A stretch of DNA of 64,000 nt from Halomonas sp. 7T (GCF_025643255.1 NZ_CP087112.1:1426001-1490000); one strand, 5' to 3'. Counted from the first letter of the stretch, positions 48,354 to 57,286 are shown. Made by a program: numbers and translations. The notes: generated by a model not told the origin, from the letters alone.

Positions 48354-49223
48354 TTAGTTCCACTCGTCTAATTCTACACGACGGTTTTGAGCACGGCCGT
48401 CGTCGGTGTCGTTAGATGCAACTGGACGTTCTTCACCGTAGCCAACAGCGCGCATACGGTTAGCCTGAACGCCTCGCTGCGACAGATAGGCAGCAACTGA
48501 CTCAGCACGACGCTGAGATAAGTTCTGGTTGTACTCTGCAGAGCCACGCGAATCAGTGTGGCCCTCAATGCTTACACGAACGTCAGGGTTGTTGACCAGA
48601 CGTTCAGCAACACCGTTGAGTACTTGTTGGGCGTTAGCCGTGAGTTGAGCAGAGTCAAATTCAAAGTTAACGTCACGCAGAACTAAGCTATCTGGGCAGC
48701 CCAGCGCGTTAACTTCAACGCCAGCAGGCGTATTTGGGCACTGGTCACGATAATCCGGAACGCCGTCATTATCAGAATCCAGCGGGCAGCCACGTGCATC
48801 AACCGCTACACCAGCCGGAGTGCCTGGGCACTGATCACGATAATCCGGCACACCGTCGCCATCGGAATCCAACGGGCAGCCTTGCGCATCAACAGCTACA
48901 CCAGCTGGCACTTCGCCATAGCTTGGGCATTGTGGTGCAACAGGCTCAGGAGTGCGGTCAGCACACAGTAAACCACCAATAGCAGCACCTGCAGCAGCAC
49001 CTGTAGCCGCACCGCTTTCTTCATCGGAGCTACCACTGGTGGCATAGCCAATGCTGCCACCGATTAAACTGCCGGCCAAACCACAAACCGCCGGGTGCTG
49101 GTACCAGCTACGGTCGCTGCTAGCGCTAGCCTGTCCAGATGTCTGGGTAGCCGAGCTGGCGCAGCCAGATAAACCTACCACCAGAGCAGAACCGACTAGC
49201 AAGCCAGTTGTTGACTTTTTCAT
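48354..49223 (-). CDS. OmpA-family lipoprotein with thrombospondin type 3 repeats
   Basis: A 289-residue predicted outer-membrane lipoprotein. The signal peptide ends with lipobox LSGC (cysteine near 21). A glycine- and alanine-rich segment (about 48-87, AGSLIGGSIGY, GAAAGAAIGG) resembles a glycine-zipper region. Two thrombospondin type 3 calcium-binding repeats (DSDGDGVPDYRDQCP and DSDNDGVPDYRDQCP) follow, then an OmpA peptidoglycan-binding domain (about 185-289) with EGHTDSRGSAEYN and NRRVE. It should anchor the outer membrane to peptidoglycan. AAGGAG precedes the ATG. It has its own terminator. Confidence 0.92.
   Translation of the reverse strand: MKKSTTGLLVGSALVVGLSGCASSATQTSGQASASSDRSWYQHPAVCGLAGSLIGGSIGYATSGSSDEESGAATGAAAGAAIGGLLCADRTPEPVAPQCPSYGEVPAGVAVDAQGCPLDSDGDGVPDYRDQCPGTPAGVAVDARGCPLDSDNDGVPDYRDQCPNTPAGVEVNALGCPDSLVLRDVNFEFDSAQLTANAQQVLNGVAERLVNNPDVRVSIEGHTDSRGSAEYNQNLSQRRAESVAAYLSQRGVQANRMRAVGYGEERPVASNDTDDGRAQNRRVELDEWN
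48736..48915. repeat. 90-base tandem duplication inside the OmpA-like gene
   Basis: Two units (48736-48825 and 48826-48915) of 90 bases each encode the thrombospondin type 3 repeats. They differ at scattered positions but share long stretches such as CACGATAATCCGG. The 30-codon period keeps the frame, so unit gain or loss is tolerated; a more degenerate third copy lies just before 48736. Confidence 0.85.
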
Positions 49224-49525
49224 GCAAGACTCCTTCTTGATCCAATGCTGAAATGGTCACACGACCAATTCTATCCAATGCTTCTTATTGCGAGAGCATC
49301 CTTTTTTCGCCTGCCCAGTATCTAAACAATGGATAATCAATGCTCTAATACTGAACGGTTTGCCTATGATTAACGTTTAAACGCTAGAAGGCAACAATAC
49401 GAAGATACCAATATCTTGCTGGTACCGACTGTTCCAGCATAGCAAAGAGGACACTGTAAGCGCCAAAAATAGCTCAAACCATCTCAAAACAGGTATTATT
49501 TGACGCTTATCAAACCCATGCGGCG
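49224..49525. other. 302-base non-coding stretch upstream of the OmpA-like gene
   Basis: It holds the leader of the OmpA-like gene with AAGGAG near 49230, and a 10-base direct repeat ATCCAATGCT (49240-49249 and 49273-49282). I could not place a convincing promoter. A 60-codon minus-strand frame (49377-49559) that runs into the DUF2489 gene has no ribosome binding site and is not supported. No RNA gene is visible. Confidence 0.5.
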
Positions 49526-49993
49526 TTAGTGGAGAGACGCAGGCCCTCTGGAACGCCACTTAATAACCTCTGCTGCTGCTGCTAATACCGCAGGACGCAT
49601 TTCATCTTCCACGATCAAACGCTCTTTATCTTCCTGCATCCTCTCGCGTGGGGAAAGCTCCTTTCGAGCAGAGTGGGTCTTCAAGTGCTGGGTACGTTGG
49701 TATACCTCAGCAAATGCTTGAAATTCTGGGCGCTCGGTTAAACTTGGATCGATAATCTCAAGTAACACCTTGCATCGCCAAGAGGCTTCCGTTATGTCTA
49801 CCTGCTCTTGAACCAGCGCGCTAACGACATAGTCCAGGTTCTCTAAACTATTTTGGTGCGCGCGACGATCCTCGTCCACTCGATAAGCTTCTCGCCGCTC
49901 CACCTCCTTACGTAGGTTAAAGGCATAAACAGCAAGGCCCACAATGATCGCAACGCCTACCACAAGCAAGATTAGCGACGTAGTGGTATTCAT
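49526..49993 (-). CDS. DUF2489 domain-containing membrane-anchored protein
   Basis: A 155-residue protein with one N-terminal membrane segment (about 6-26) and a charged helical cytoplasmic domain (ENLDYVVSALVQEQVDITEASWRCKVLLEIID). This matches the uncharacterised DUF2489 family of gammaproteobacteria. GAGGAG precedes the ATG. It is on the same strand as the cytochrome oxidase cluster, 88 bases beyond ctaA, but I have no evidence for a role in oxidase assembly. Confidence 0.82.
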   Translation of the reverse strand: MNTTTSLILLVVGVAIIVGLAVYAFNLRKEVERREAYRVDEDRRAHQNSLENLDYVVSALVQEQVDITEASWRCKVLLEIIDPSLTERPEFQAFAEVYQRTQHLKTHSARKELSPRERMQEDKERLIVEDEMRPAVLAAAAEVIKWRSRGPASLH

Positions 49994-50081
49994 AGCACTC
50001 CTCAGACAAGCACAGAAAATAATTTAACAGCAACTGTACACCTTAAAGCCATTGTCACACTAATGCTACACAGCTTTTAAT

Positions 50082-51125
50082 TCACTTTTCAGCGGTGACT
50101 GCAGCTAATGGGTGATGAACAGACGCGACATGATACCCCTGCCGCCACCGCCACCATGCCCAACCAACGCTTAGCGTTAGTACCACAGCACCAGCAGTAT
50201 GTAATAAAGCAAGCCACAAAGGCAGCCAAAGGAGGACGTTGGCAATCCCTAACGCTACCTGAACAGCATACGCTCCAACGACAGCCACTAGTGCGCGCCC
50301 AAGAAACGCTAAACGGCGATACCGCCACCAAAGGACCAGTAATACAACGCCCAACAACAAGGCCCCTAGGCGGTGGACTACTTGTATCGCGGTGCGTGCA
50401 TCTGCGTGCAACTGGCCATGTAAATAGTTAGGCCCTACGGTCTGGGTTAGATGGAACCCCTCGCTGAGGTCCATATCTGGCCACCATTGCGCGTTGCAGG
50501 TAGGAAACCCTTGGCAAGCAATGCCTGCGTAGTTGCTTGTCACCCAACCACCAAGCGCTAATTGCAGCACCAGCAAACTGATCGATGCTGCCCACAATAC
50601 ATTAACTGGCTGGCGCCCTAACGTCATATTCTTCAATGAATGACGAACACGCAAATGAAGCCAGAAAAACAGCATTAACACACTTAGCCCACCTAAGAGA
50701 TGCAAGGTCACTACCTGAGGCCATAGCTTCAATGTTACCGTAAATGCACCAAAGGCACCCTGAATTAGAATAACCACAAGTAGCGCCAAGCTTACGCGCC
50801 AGGGGTATCCTGGGCGGTGTCGCAGAGACCAACCCAGCGCAACGACACTAATAACCATTAACCCTAAAAAACTTGCCACGTAACGGTGCGCCATCTCCAC
50901 CCACGCTTTAAAAGGCTCAAGAGGCACATCGGGATGACGCAAAGAGGCATGTTCGCTATCAGGAACCAGCAACCGCCCGTAGCAGCCTGGCCAATCGGGA
51001 CAACCCAAACCGGCATCCACTAAACGTGTCCAAGCGCCCACTAAGATGACTAAAGCAGTCAACAATGTTCCTGCCAAGGTGAGGTGCGACAGCCAGCGTA
51101 ACCGCTGATCTACTGCGTCTTGCAT
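50082..51125 (-). CDS. ctaA: Heme A synthase, CtaA/Cox15 type
   Basis: A 347-residue membrane protein with about eight membrane segments. Conserved family stretches include GAWTRLVDAGLGCPDWPGCYG, EMAHRYVASFLG, ALGGWVTSNYAGIACQGFPTCN and IQVVHRLGA, which carry the heme-ligating histidines and paired cysteines. It oxidises heme O to heme A for the cytochrome c oxidase encoded upstream. AAGGAA precedes the ATG. The genes for heme O synthase (ctaB) and Sco, which usually follow ctaA in pseudomonads, are absent here. Confidence 0.95.
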   Translation of the reverse strand: MQDAVDQRLRWLSHLTLAGTLLTALVILVGAWTRLVDAGLGCPDWPGCYGRLLVPDSEHASLRHPDVPLEPFKAWVEMAHRYVASFLGLMVISVVALGWSLRHRPGYPWRVSLALLVVILIQGAFGAFTVTLKLWPQVVTLHLLGGLSVLMLFFWLHLRVRHSLKNMTLGRQPVNVLWAASISLLVLQLALGGWVTSNYAGIACQGFPTCNAQWWPDMDLSEGFHLTQTVGPNYLHGQLHADARTAIQVVHRLGALLLGVVLLVLWWRYRRLAFLGRALVAVVGAYAVQVALGIANVLLWLPLWLALLHTAGAVVLTLSVGWAWWRWRQGYHVASVHHPLAAVTAEK

Positions 51126-51159
51126 GCTGCTTCCTTAAGGCACCGGGTGCCGACACGTA

Positions 51160-51669
51160 TTAACGATGGTTTACTTTGAAGAGATGCCTGATGTCGTCAA
51201 GGATATCGCTTGCATTAGCTTGTTCATTAAATGCTAATGCTGGTACTCCCATTGGATCTATTAACCAAATAACGCTTTCGTTCCGCCATGCTGGCGGTTG
51301 CTGCCAATAATTCACCTGCTCTCCTGGTAAGGCTTGGGAGACACCACCAATACGTAGCCGCTGTAGTCGTGGCGCTTCGCGCCCAAGAGCCCGGTGAAGG
51401 CGCCACAACTCATCTTTACGCTGCTCACAATTAACCGCACACTCAAACGCCAGCGTCCAAACATCATTCGAGCTCTCTAGCGGATCGGCCAACGTCCACT
51501 CATATAAATTTGGTGCCATAACTTCCACTTCGCCATGAGCGGTATGTTGGTTTGGAATGCCGATACCCCACTTAACCATTCCCCAGGCAGCCGCCATAGG
51601 TGCAGCAAATAAAACAAAAATCATGATTAATTTAAGCCGCTGATAATGAACCGCTTGAATCCGCTGCAT
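51160..51669 (-). CDS. Cytochrome oxidase cluster-associated membrane-anchored protein
   Basis: A 169-residue protein with one N-terminal membrane segment (about 12-32) and a periplasmic domain. WTLAFECAVNCEQRKDELWRLHRALG resembles the position of the cysteine pair in Sco- or thioredoxin-like folds (CAVNC), and the C-terminus has IWLIDPMGVPALAF, as in Sco-type proteins. GAGGAT precedes the ATG. Similar genes sit between SURF1 and ctaA in pseudomonads. It may act in copper or redox handling during oxidase assembly, possibly instead of the missing Sco; this is inference. Confidence 0.78.
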   Translation of the reverse strand: MQRIQAVHYQRLKLIMIFVLFAAPMAAAWGMVKWGIGIPNQHTAHGEVEVMAPNLYEWTLADPLESSNDVWTLAFECAVNCEQRKDELWRLHRALGREAPRLQRLRIGGVSQALPGEQVNYWQQPPAWRNESVIWLIDPMGVPALAFNEQANASDILDDIRHLFKVNHR

Positions 51670-51684
51670 TGTATGATCCTCTTG

Positions 51685-52374
51685 TTATTGTAAGCGATCT
51701 TTGCGCATATGATAGCCGCCTAATAACATCACAACGAACGCTGCAAGTGTTAATCCCCACCATTGAAAAGCGTAGCCAATGTGACGACTGGCGGGCATAA
51801 CATTAGCCTTCCACCAGGGCACAAGAACACCCTCTCCTTCCACAGCATGTAACCACCCCTGATAACTAAACGACGCTAGCGACTTTTCCCACGGTGCCAA
51901 ACTCATTTGCTGTAGACGAATGCCTTCTTGATTATCCCCATATAATGGCCCGCCAGGGCGAGCAGTTTGCCATTCACCCAATATTTCAACATGGCCAGCA
52001 GGCGTTTGGGTATAAGGAGCGCTGCGGTCTGGGCCTGTTTCCATAAAACCACGCTGTATTAACCAAAGCTGCCCATGTACGTCACGGAAAGGCGTAAGCA
52101 CAGCCACTCCCAGACGACGCTCTACCACACGGTTGTCTAAAAAAAGCGTGTGCTGTGGAAGGTACTCTCCTACTAATCGCACCATTGCGCCATCCTGCGG
52201 CATCTCTTGGGGCACTGTTAACGCAGGGGCTGCTGCACGAGCGGCCAGCAAAACACGCTTGTCATTAGCTCGCTCCCACTGCCATAGTCCTAAAAAAAGG
52301 CCTAATGTGACTAACAAACACCAAAAGACACACCACGCGTAGAAGCGCCTTAACCTGACTGAGGTAGATATCAT
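51685..52374 (-). CDS. SURF1 family cytochrome oxidase assembly protein
   Basis: A 229-residue SURF1 protein. Two membrane segments (about 10-30 and 200-220) flank a periplasmic domain with LGLWQWERANDKR, VRLVGEYLPQHTLFLDNRV, LIQRGFME and YQWWGL-type endings (IGYAFQWWGLTLAAFV). SURF1 helps insert heme A into subunit I. I chose ATG 52374, which starts the family's short N-terminus; a longer reading to 52515 would cover the divergent gene. Its start codon overlaps that of the divergent DUF2909 gene by two bases. Confidence 0.9.
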   Translation of the reverse strand: MISTSVRLRRFYAWCVFWCLLVTLGLFLGLWQWERANDKRVLLAARAAAPALTVPQEMPQDGAMVRLVGEYLPQHTLFLDNRVVERRLGVAVLTPFRDVHGQLWLIQRGFMETGPDRSAPYTQTPAGHVEILGEWQTARPGGPLYGDNQEGIRLQQMSLAPWEKSLASFSYQGWLHAVEGEGVLVPWWKANVMPASRHIGYAFQWWGLTLAAFVVMLLGGYHMRKDRLQ

Positions 52375-52564
52375 GTGGTTACAACTTCTTATTGCCCTAG
52401 TGTTTATCGCCATGGTGATTAGCCTTGCGGCAGGTGCCGGCTTTTTACTGCGAGACGATGCCACCTCAAAGCGATTGCTGATTTCACTGAAGTGGCGCGT
52501 TACCCTGGCATGCATCCTTATGGCAATGTTGGTATTCGGTTTTTGGTCAGGAGAACTGGGCTAA
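52373..52564 (+). CDS. DUF2909 twin-transmembrane small protein
   Basis: A 63-residue protein with two membrane segments (about 4-24 and 41-59) joined by a short basic loop (LRDDATSKRLLISLKWR). It matches the DUF2909/twin-transmembrane family, which sits next to SURF1 in pseudomonads. GAGG lies 8 bases before the ATG. It is on the plus strand within an otherwise minus-strand oxidase cluster, between coxC and SURF1, and ends 3 bases before the coxC stop. A small accessory subunit or assembly factor is plausible but unproven. Confidence 0.85.
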   Translation: MWLQLLIALVFIAMVISLAAGAGFLLRDDATSKRLLISLKWRVTLACILMAMLVFGFWSGELG

Positions 52565-52567
52565 CGA

Positions 52568-53428
52568 CTACAAAACGTAAACAAAAATAAACAGCCCAAC
52601 CCATATCACGTCTACAAAATGCCAATACCAGCATGATGCTTCGAAACCGAAATGATGGTCGTTGGCAAAATGGCCTTTACATATTCGGACGAGAATACAG
52701 CCTAAGATGATCGTACCGATAATGACATGCAGGCCATGAAAGCCTGTCAATATAAAGAAAGTAGCGCCGAAAATACCGGCTTCCAGCGTAATACCATAGT
52801 GATAGTAGGCTTCGTAATACTCGACTCCTTGGATGACGATAAAGCAACACCCCAACAGGACCGTGCCTGCAAGCCAGTTTCGACAGGTAACACGCTCACC
52901 GAGTTTTAACGCTTCATGCGCCACCGTTAAGGTGATGCTCGAGGTGATGAGTATCAGCGTATTAACAAGCGGCAACTGCCAGGGACTAAAGACCTGGTCA
53001 GGGCCTAACACAGAGGAATCGGGTGGGTTAAGAAGGGGCCAATGAGAGACAAACTCTGGCCATAGCAGCGCAGAAACACCTTTTGCTCCTTCCCCTCCTA
53101 GCCAAGGAATAGCGAATGACCTAACGTAAAACAGCGCACCAAAGAAGGCTGCAAAAAACATCAGCTCAGAGAAGATGAACCACCCCATTCCCCACCTGAA
53201 TGAGCGATCCATTTGGGTGTCGTACAACCCGCTCATTGATTCGTGAACCACATCTCTGAACCAGAGCCCCATCACTGCGACAACGCCAATAACGCCTATC
53301 AGCATTAAAGACGCGCCAGCGTCATAAACTAGCTGGGAGCCCGCCCCCACCATCATGACACCCAATGCTAAAGAGCCTAAAACGGGCCATTTGCTAGTTG
53401 CCGGAACATAGTAGCTGCCGCCGCTCAT
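52568..53428 (-). CDS. ctaE: Cytochrome c oxidase subunit III
   Basis: A 286-residue integral membrane subunit III with seven membrane segments. Family stretches are YYVPATSKWPVLGSLAL, MGWFIFSELMFFAAFFGALFY, NTLILITSSITLTVAH, GFHGLHVIIGTI and WYWHFVDVIWVGLFIFVYVL. It stabilises the aa3-type oxidase and the D proton pathway. The ATG overlaps the ctaG stop (ATGA), with GGGGGAT as ribosome binding site. It is fourth in the ctaC-ctaD-ctaG-ctaE order. Confidence 0.96.
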   Translation of the reverse strand: MSGGSYYVPATSKWPVLGSLALGVMMVGAGSQLVYDAGASLMLIGVIGVVAVMGLWFRDVVHESMSGLYDTQMDRSFRWGMGWFIFSELMFFAAFFGALFYVRSFAIPWLGGEGAKGVSALLWPEFVSHWPLLNPPDSSVLGPDQVFSPWQLPLVNTLILITSSITLTVAHEALKLGERVTCRNWLAGTVLLGCCFIVIQGVEYYEAYYHYGITLEAGIFGATFFILTGFHGLHVIIGTIILGCILVRICKGHFANDHHFGFEASCWYWHFVDVIWVGLFIFVYVL

Positions 53429-54015
53429 ATTTTATCCCCCGCACTATTGTTGTTATTCATTGAGGAATCCAATGCCATGTTATGCACTGGATACAGGGTA
53501 TATACCAGCGTGATAGTGTTAATTTCCTTAGGTAAATCACGTGCCAGCTGAAAAACCAGCGGAATGGTTAAACGCTCCCCCCCCTGTAGCTGCTGCTCTT
53601 GGAAACAGAAACAGCTGACTTTTCGTAAGTGGGTTGTTGCATTTGAGGGTGAGACACTTGGAATGGCCCTTCCCCAGCTTTCTTCAAGGCTATTATTAGA
53701 AAAGGTAAAGTCTACTTCAGCAGTTTGCCCAGGATGTACGCGCATTTGCCGTGCGGCAACGCTCATTTGCCAGGGTAAGCCAGCACTACCCCGAGTAATA
53801 AACTGAACCGTTACATAACGAGACTGATCAACCTCTTCATGGATGATAGCTTGCGCCGTGGTATCTACTTTGCCGTTAATCCCTGTAACACGACAGAACA
53901 CGTCGTAAAGAGGTACAAGTGCAAACGCAAATGCAAACATACCCATTAGCACCGCAAGCGATCGAATAACGGTGCGCCGCACTCCCACTGCCCTCACGAT
54001 TTCATACTCAGACAT
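53425..54015 (-). CDS. ctaG: Cytochrome c oxidase assembly protein CtaG (Cox11)
   Basis: A 196-residue copper chaperone. One N-terminal membrane anchor (about 15-38) precedes a periplasmic Ig-like domain, with the copper motif CFCFQEQ (about 130-136) and the family segment LVPLYDVFCRVTGINGK. It delivers copper to the CuB site of subunit I. GGAGGAG precedes the ATG. Its gene lies between ctaD and ctaE, as in most Proteobacteria with this oxidase. Confidence 0.95.
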   Translation of the reverse strand: MSEYEIVRAVGVRRTVIRSLAVLMGMFAFAFALVPLYDVFCRVTGINGKVDTTAQAIIHEEVDQSRYVTVQFITRGSAGLPWQMSVAARQMRVHPGQTAEVDFTFSNNSLEESWGRAIPSVSPSNATTHLRKVSCFCFQEQQLQGGERLTIPLVFQLARDLPKEINTITLVYTLYPVHNMALDSSMNNNNSAGDKI

Positions 54016-54045
54016 GCCGCTCCTCCCCTTGCAGTGTATACGGCA

Positions 54046-55689
54046 CTATTCGCCATGTTGCGCACGATGAAACACAGGAGGCGTTTCAAAGGTATGCAAC
54101 GGAGCCGGGCTAGGGACACTCCACTCAAGGTCTTCTGCGCCCTCCCATGCCTTAGCTGGTGCTTTTTTACCCCCTCGAACACAGAGCACCACCACAAGCA
54201 CAAAAATGAGCTGCGACACCCCAAAGAAAAAAGCACCAATACTTGAAACGAGATTAAAGTCCGCGAACTGGAGCGCGTAATCGGGAATACGACGTGGCAT
54301 TCCAGCAAGACCAGCAAAATGCATGGGGAAAAACGTCAGGTTCACTCCCACGATCGAACACCAGAAATGACACTGCGCTAATCGCTCGTTAGGGTAATGT
54401 CCCGTCCATTTGGGTAGCCAGTAATAAACCCCAGCCATAATGGCAAAGATAGCCCCTGGTACCAGCACATAGTGGAAATGAGCTACCACAAAGTAAGTGT
54501 CGTGGTATTGAAAATCGGCCGGGGCAATTGCCAACATCAATCCTGAAAAGCCACCGATAGTAAACAGAACGACAAAGGCCAGCGCAAACAGCATGGGCGA
54601 TTCAAAACTGATCGAACCGCGAAACAGCGTCGTGATCCAGTTAAAAACTTTGACCCCTGTTGGCACTGCAATCAGCATTGTGGAGTACATGAAAAACAGC
54701 TCAGCAGCTAATGGCAAGCCAACCACAAACATATGGTGGGCCCACACTAAAAATGACAGTAGCGCAATGGCAGCCGTGGCATACACCATGGAGGCGTAGC
54801 CAAACAAGCGTTTACGGGCAAACGTCGGAATGATGGCAGACACAATCCCGAACGCAGGCAATATCATGATGTAAACTTCCGGATGCCCAAAAAACCAAAA
54901 AAGATGCTGAAACAGGACTGGATCTCCCCCACCGGCCGCATCGAAGAAGCTCGTGCCGAAGTTGATATCCATTAACATCATGGTAATGACTCCCGCCAGA
55001 ACGGGCATGACCGCAATCAGCAGAAAAGCCGTAATTAGCCAAGTCCAAACAAACAGCGGCATATCCATCATGCGCATACCTGGGGCACGCATATTAAGTA
55101 TGGTCGCGATAATGTTAATAGCACCTAAGATGGAACTAATGCCTGCGATATGTAAAGCAAGAATAAAAAAGGTCGTGGAAGGCGGGGCGTAAGTCGTCGA
55201 TAGCGGTGCATAGAACGTCCAACCAAAATTTGGCCCTCCTCCCGGCATCAAAAGCGTGGAAAGTAACAGCGTAAACGCAATGGGCAGTAGCCAGAAACTA
55301 AAGTTATTCAGCCGTGGAAGTGCCATGTCTGGCGCGCCAATTTGCAAAGGAATCATCCAGTTAGCCAAGCCAGTAAACGCCGGCATTACAGCGGCAAAGA
55401 CCATGATTAATCCATGCATCGTGGTCATTTGGTTGAAAAACTCAGGCTCTACCAGTTGCAAGCCAGGCTGGAATAATTCTGCTCGCACCACGAGCGCAAA
55501 TATACCGCCAATAAAAAACATGGTTAGTGAAAAGATAAGATACAAAGAGCCAATCTCTTTGTGATTAGTCGTGAGTAGCCAACGCATTATCCCTTTGGGG
55601 GCCGTGTGGGGTGGATGAGAAGCCTGTCCATCCGCCACCGTGGTAGAGCTATGCTGCAATGAGTGCTGAGGAGGTAGTTTGGGCGCCAT
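54046..55689 (-). CDS. ctaD: Cytochrome c oxidase subunit I
   Basis: A 547-residue heme-copper oxidase catalytic subunit with twelve membrane segments. Landmarks are [10 protein letters not shown] (heme a ligand), the CuB/Tyr region [27 protein letters not shown], and the heme ligands in [14 protein letters not shown]. The E(286)-type glutamate is seen in GHPEVY. It reduces oxygen to water and pumps protons in the inner membrane. GGAGAG precedes the ATG. Its downstream ctaG supplies CuB copper. Confidence 0.97.
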   Translation of the reverse strand: MAPKLPPQHSLQHSSTTVADGQASHPPHTAPKGIMRWLLTTNHKEIGSLYLIFSLTMFFIGGIFALVVRAELFQPGLQLVEPEFFNQMTTMHGLIMVFAAVMPAFTGLANWMIPLQIGAPDMALPRLNNFSFWLLPIAFTLLLSTLLMPGGGPNFGWTFYAPLSTTYAPPSTTFFILALHIAGISSILGAINIIATILNMRAPGMRMMDMPLFVWTWLITAFLLIAVMPVLAGVITMMLMDINFGTSFFDAAGGGDPVLFQHLFWFFGHPEVYIMILPAFGIVSAIIPTFARKRLFGYASMVYATAAIALLSFLVWAHHMFVVGLPLAAELFFMYSTMLIAVPTGVKVFNWITTLFRGSISFESPMLFALAFVVLFTIGGFSGLMLAIAPADFQYHDTYFVVAHFHYVLVPGAIFAIMAGVYYWLPKWTGHYPNERLAQCHFWCSIVGVNLTFFPMHFAGLAGMPRRIPDYALQFADFNLVSSIGAFFFGVSQLIFVLVVVLCVRGGKKAPAKAWEGAEDLEWSVPSPAPLHTFETPPVFHRAQHGE

Positions 55690-55742
55690 AAATCTCTCCG
55701 CCTACTTTATTGTTGTGGTATCCGATTAACCCGCACGTGCCT

Positions 55743-56858
55743 TTAATCAATCAGTCTTTCTGCAATGGATACGGGCTGAATCACATCCCCCGTTTCATTA
55801 CCCCACGCGTTCCGCGTATAGGTAACCACAGCCGCAATTTCCACGGGATTTAGCGTATTGCGAAATGCTGGCATAGCAGCGCCCGACACACCGTTTAAAA
55901 TACGGTCAATATGCCAGTCTAAGTCATTAACTAATTGTTCATTATTAGCTAGTGCCGGGAAGGCTGGCGGTGCGCCTTGGCCGTCGGCCTGATGACATGA
56001 GGCACATATAGCACGGTAAACAGGCTCTCCGCGCGCCATTAGCTCATCAAACTCCCACTCACGATCTATCCCCATCTCTTCTTGCTCTGCCGCCTCTTTG
56101 CGCTCCGCTAACCATGTTTCAAACTCCTCCTCCTCTACAGCGTGCACCACGATCGGCATAAAGCCGTGGTTGATCCCACACAGTTCTGCACATTGGCCCC
56201 GGTAAATTCCCGGTTCATTAATTTGCACCCAGTTCTCATTAATAAAGCCAGGAATTGTATCCTGCTTGACAGCAAGCTCCGGCACCCACCATGAGTGGAT
56301 AACGTCATCCGAGGTCATGAGAAATCGCACTTTTCGATTAATGGGCAGTACCAGCGGCTCATCTACATCAAGTAAATAGTGCTCGTCACGCGTCGCGTCT
56401 CCATCAATCTGCTCCCAAGGCGTGCTCATACTTGAGTTAAATGCCACCTCCTCACCAAGATACTCATAGCGCCAGCGCCATTGCTGGCCGACGATCATGA
56501 CATCAAGTTCAGCCTCTGAGGCGTCATACATATTTTTTAATGTCGCCGTAGCGGGTACTGCCATGCCTACTAAAATCAACACTGGAATGGCTGTCCAAAG
56601 CACTTCTACTTTGGTGTTTTCGTGAAAATGCGCCGCTTTGGCACCTTGTGAGTGCCGATAACGGAATAAAGAGTAGAACATCACGCCAAACACTATTAGC
56701 CCAATGACCACACATATCCAAAAAATGGTCATGTGCAGCCCGTAAATCTCTTGGCTAATCTCCGTCACACCAACGGGCATATTCCATCCGTTGGTTTGCG
56801 CTAAGGCAGTGCTGGACATCAAACCTATGGGCAGCAGCCATCGCCAGGGTGAGTGCAT
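55743..56858 (-). CDS. ctaC: Cytochrome c oxidase subunit II with fused cytochrome c domain
   Basis: A 371-residue subunit II. A signal peptide and two membrane segments (about 35-57 and 78-100) precede the CuA domain (QWRWRYEY; VIHSWWVPEL; CAELCGINHGFMPIVV for the CuA ligands). A C-terminal cytochrome c domain (about 270-365) has heme motif CASCH and an axial methionine in GAAMPAF, so this is a caa3-type subunit II. It receives electrons from cytochrome c. AAGGAGG precedes the ATG. It is the first gene of the oxidase operon. Confidence 0.96.
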   Translation of the reverse strand: MHSPWRWLLPIGLMSSTALAQTNGWNMPVGVTEISQEIYGLHMTIFWICVVIGLIVFGVMFYSLFRYRHSQGAKAAHFHENTKVEVLWTAIPVLILVGMAVPATATLKNMYDASEAELDVMIVGQQWRWRYEYLGEEVAFNSSMSTPWEQIDGDATRDEHYLLDVDEPLVLPINRKVRFLMTSDDVIHSWWVPELAVKQDTIPGFINENWVQINEPGIYRGQCAELCGINHGFMPIVVHAVEEEEFETWLAERKEAAEQEEMGIDREWEFDELMARGEPVYRAICASCHQADGQGAPPAFPALANNEQLVNDLDWHIDRILNGVSGAAMPAFRNTLNPVEIAAVVTYTRNAWGNETGDVIQPVSIAERLID

Positions 56859-56982
56859 CGTTACCTCCTTATTATTGTTGTTATTTATGAGTTTTTAATT
56901 GGGGTGAGATGATGTGATAGGAATCAGTATAGAAAACATGTGCGATACGTCACGGGCTACCGTGTAAAAGCTGTCAACGCTT

Positions 56983-57156
56983 TTAGTGTGCCGCCATATT
57001 GGCTATCGCTGCGAGCGCCAATACAAACACTAGGGTCACGGCAATGGCCGCTACAATAAAGGCGATAGGTTTCTTGCTGGTGAAGTCTTTTTGGCGTTGG
57101 AAATCACTCTGGACGCCAATAAGTGCAGCTAGAATCGATTTGATAACCGACCACAT
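56983..57156 (-). CDS. DUF2970 family small membrane protein
   Basis: A 57-residue protein too short to be found by many gene callers. It reads MWSVIKSILAALIGVQSDFQ and onward, with a membrane segment at about 30-53 (PIAFIVAAIAVTLVFVLALAA). The opening resembles the DUF2970 family (MWSVIKS...FGVQS). AGGAG lies 7 bases before the ATG. It is on the minus strand, 124 bases upstream of ctaC, perhaps with its own short hairpin after the stop (56966-56984). DUF2970 genes near cytochrome oxidase clusters are common in Proteobacteria, which fits. Confidence 0.85.
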   Translation of the reverse strand: MWSVIKSILAALIGVQSDFQRQKDFTSKKPIAFIVAAIAVTLVFVLALAAIANMAAH

Positions 57157-57181
57157 AGGACATCTCCTGCAAAGGGATGAA

Positions 57182-57194
57182 TTTCGTTACGAAA
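57182..57194. promoter_or_regulatory. Perfect 13-base palindrome in the divergent region
   Basis: TTTCGT, T, ACGAAA. It lies between the start of the DUF2970 gene (57156, minus) and that of the 119-residue gene (57287, plus), where an operator would control either or both. Confidence 0.35.
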
Positions 57195-57286
57195 ACGGCA
57201 CGATTACGCTGCAATTAGCTATAGTTCAAGATAGGCAACATTCAAAATTATGCCGCTCGGTTTCCACCATTAAAAAGGAGCTCACC

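Noticed and set aside
49377..49559. 60-codon minus-strand frame beyond the DUF2489 gene
   Set aside because: No ribosome binding site, overlaps the DUF2489 3' end, and its composition looks non-coding.
53994..54317. Minus-strand frame of 107 codons at the ctaG/ctaD junction
   Set aside because: It overlaps the 3' end of ctaD and the start of ctaG in another frame; both of those have strong family matches.
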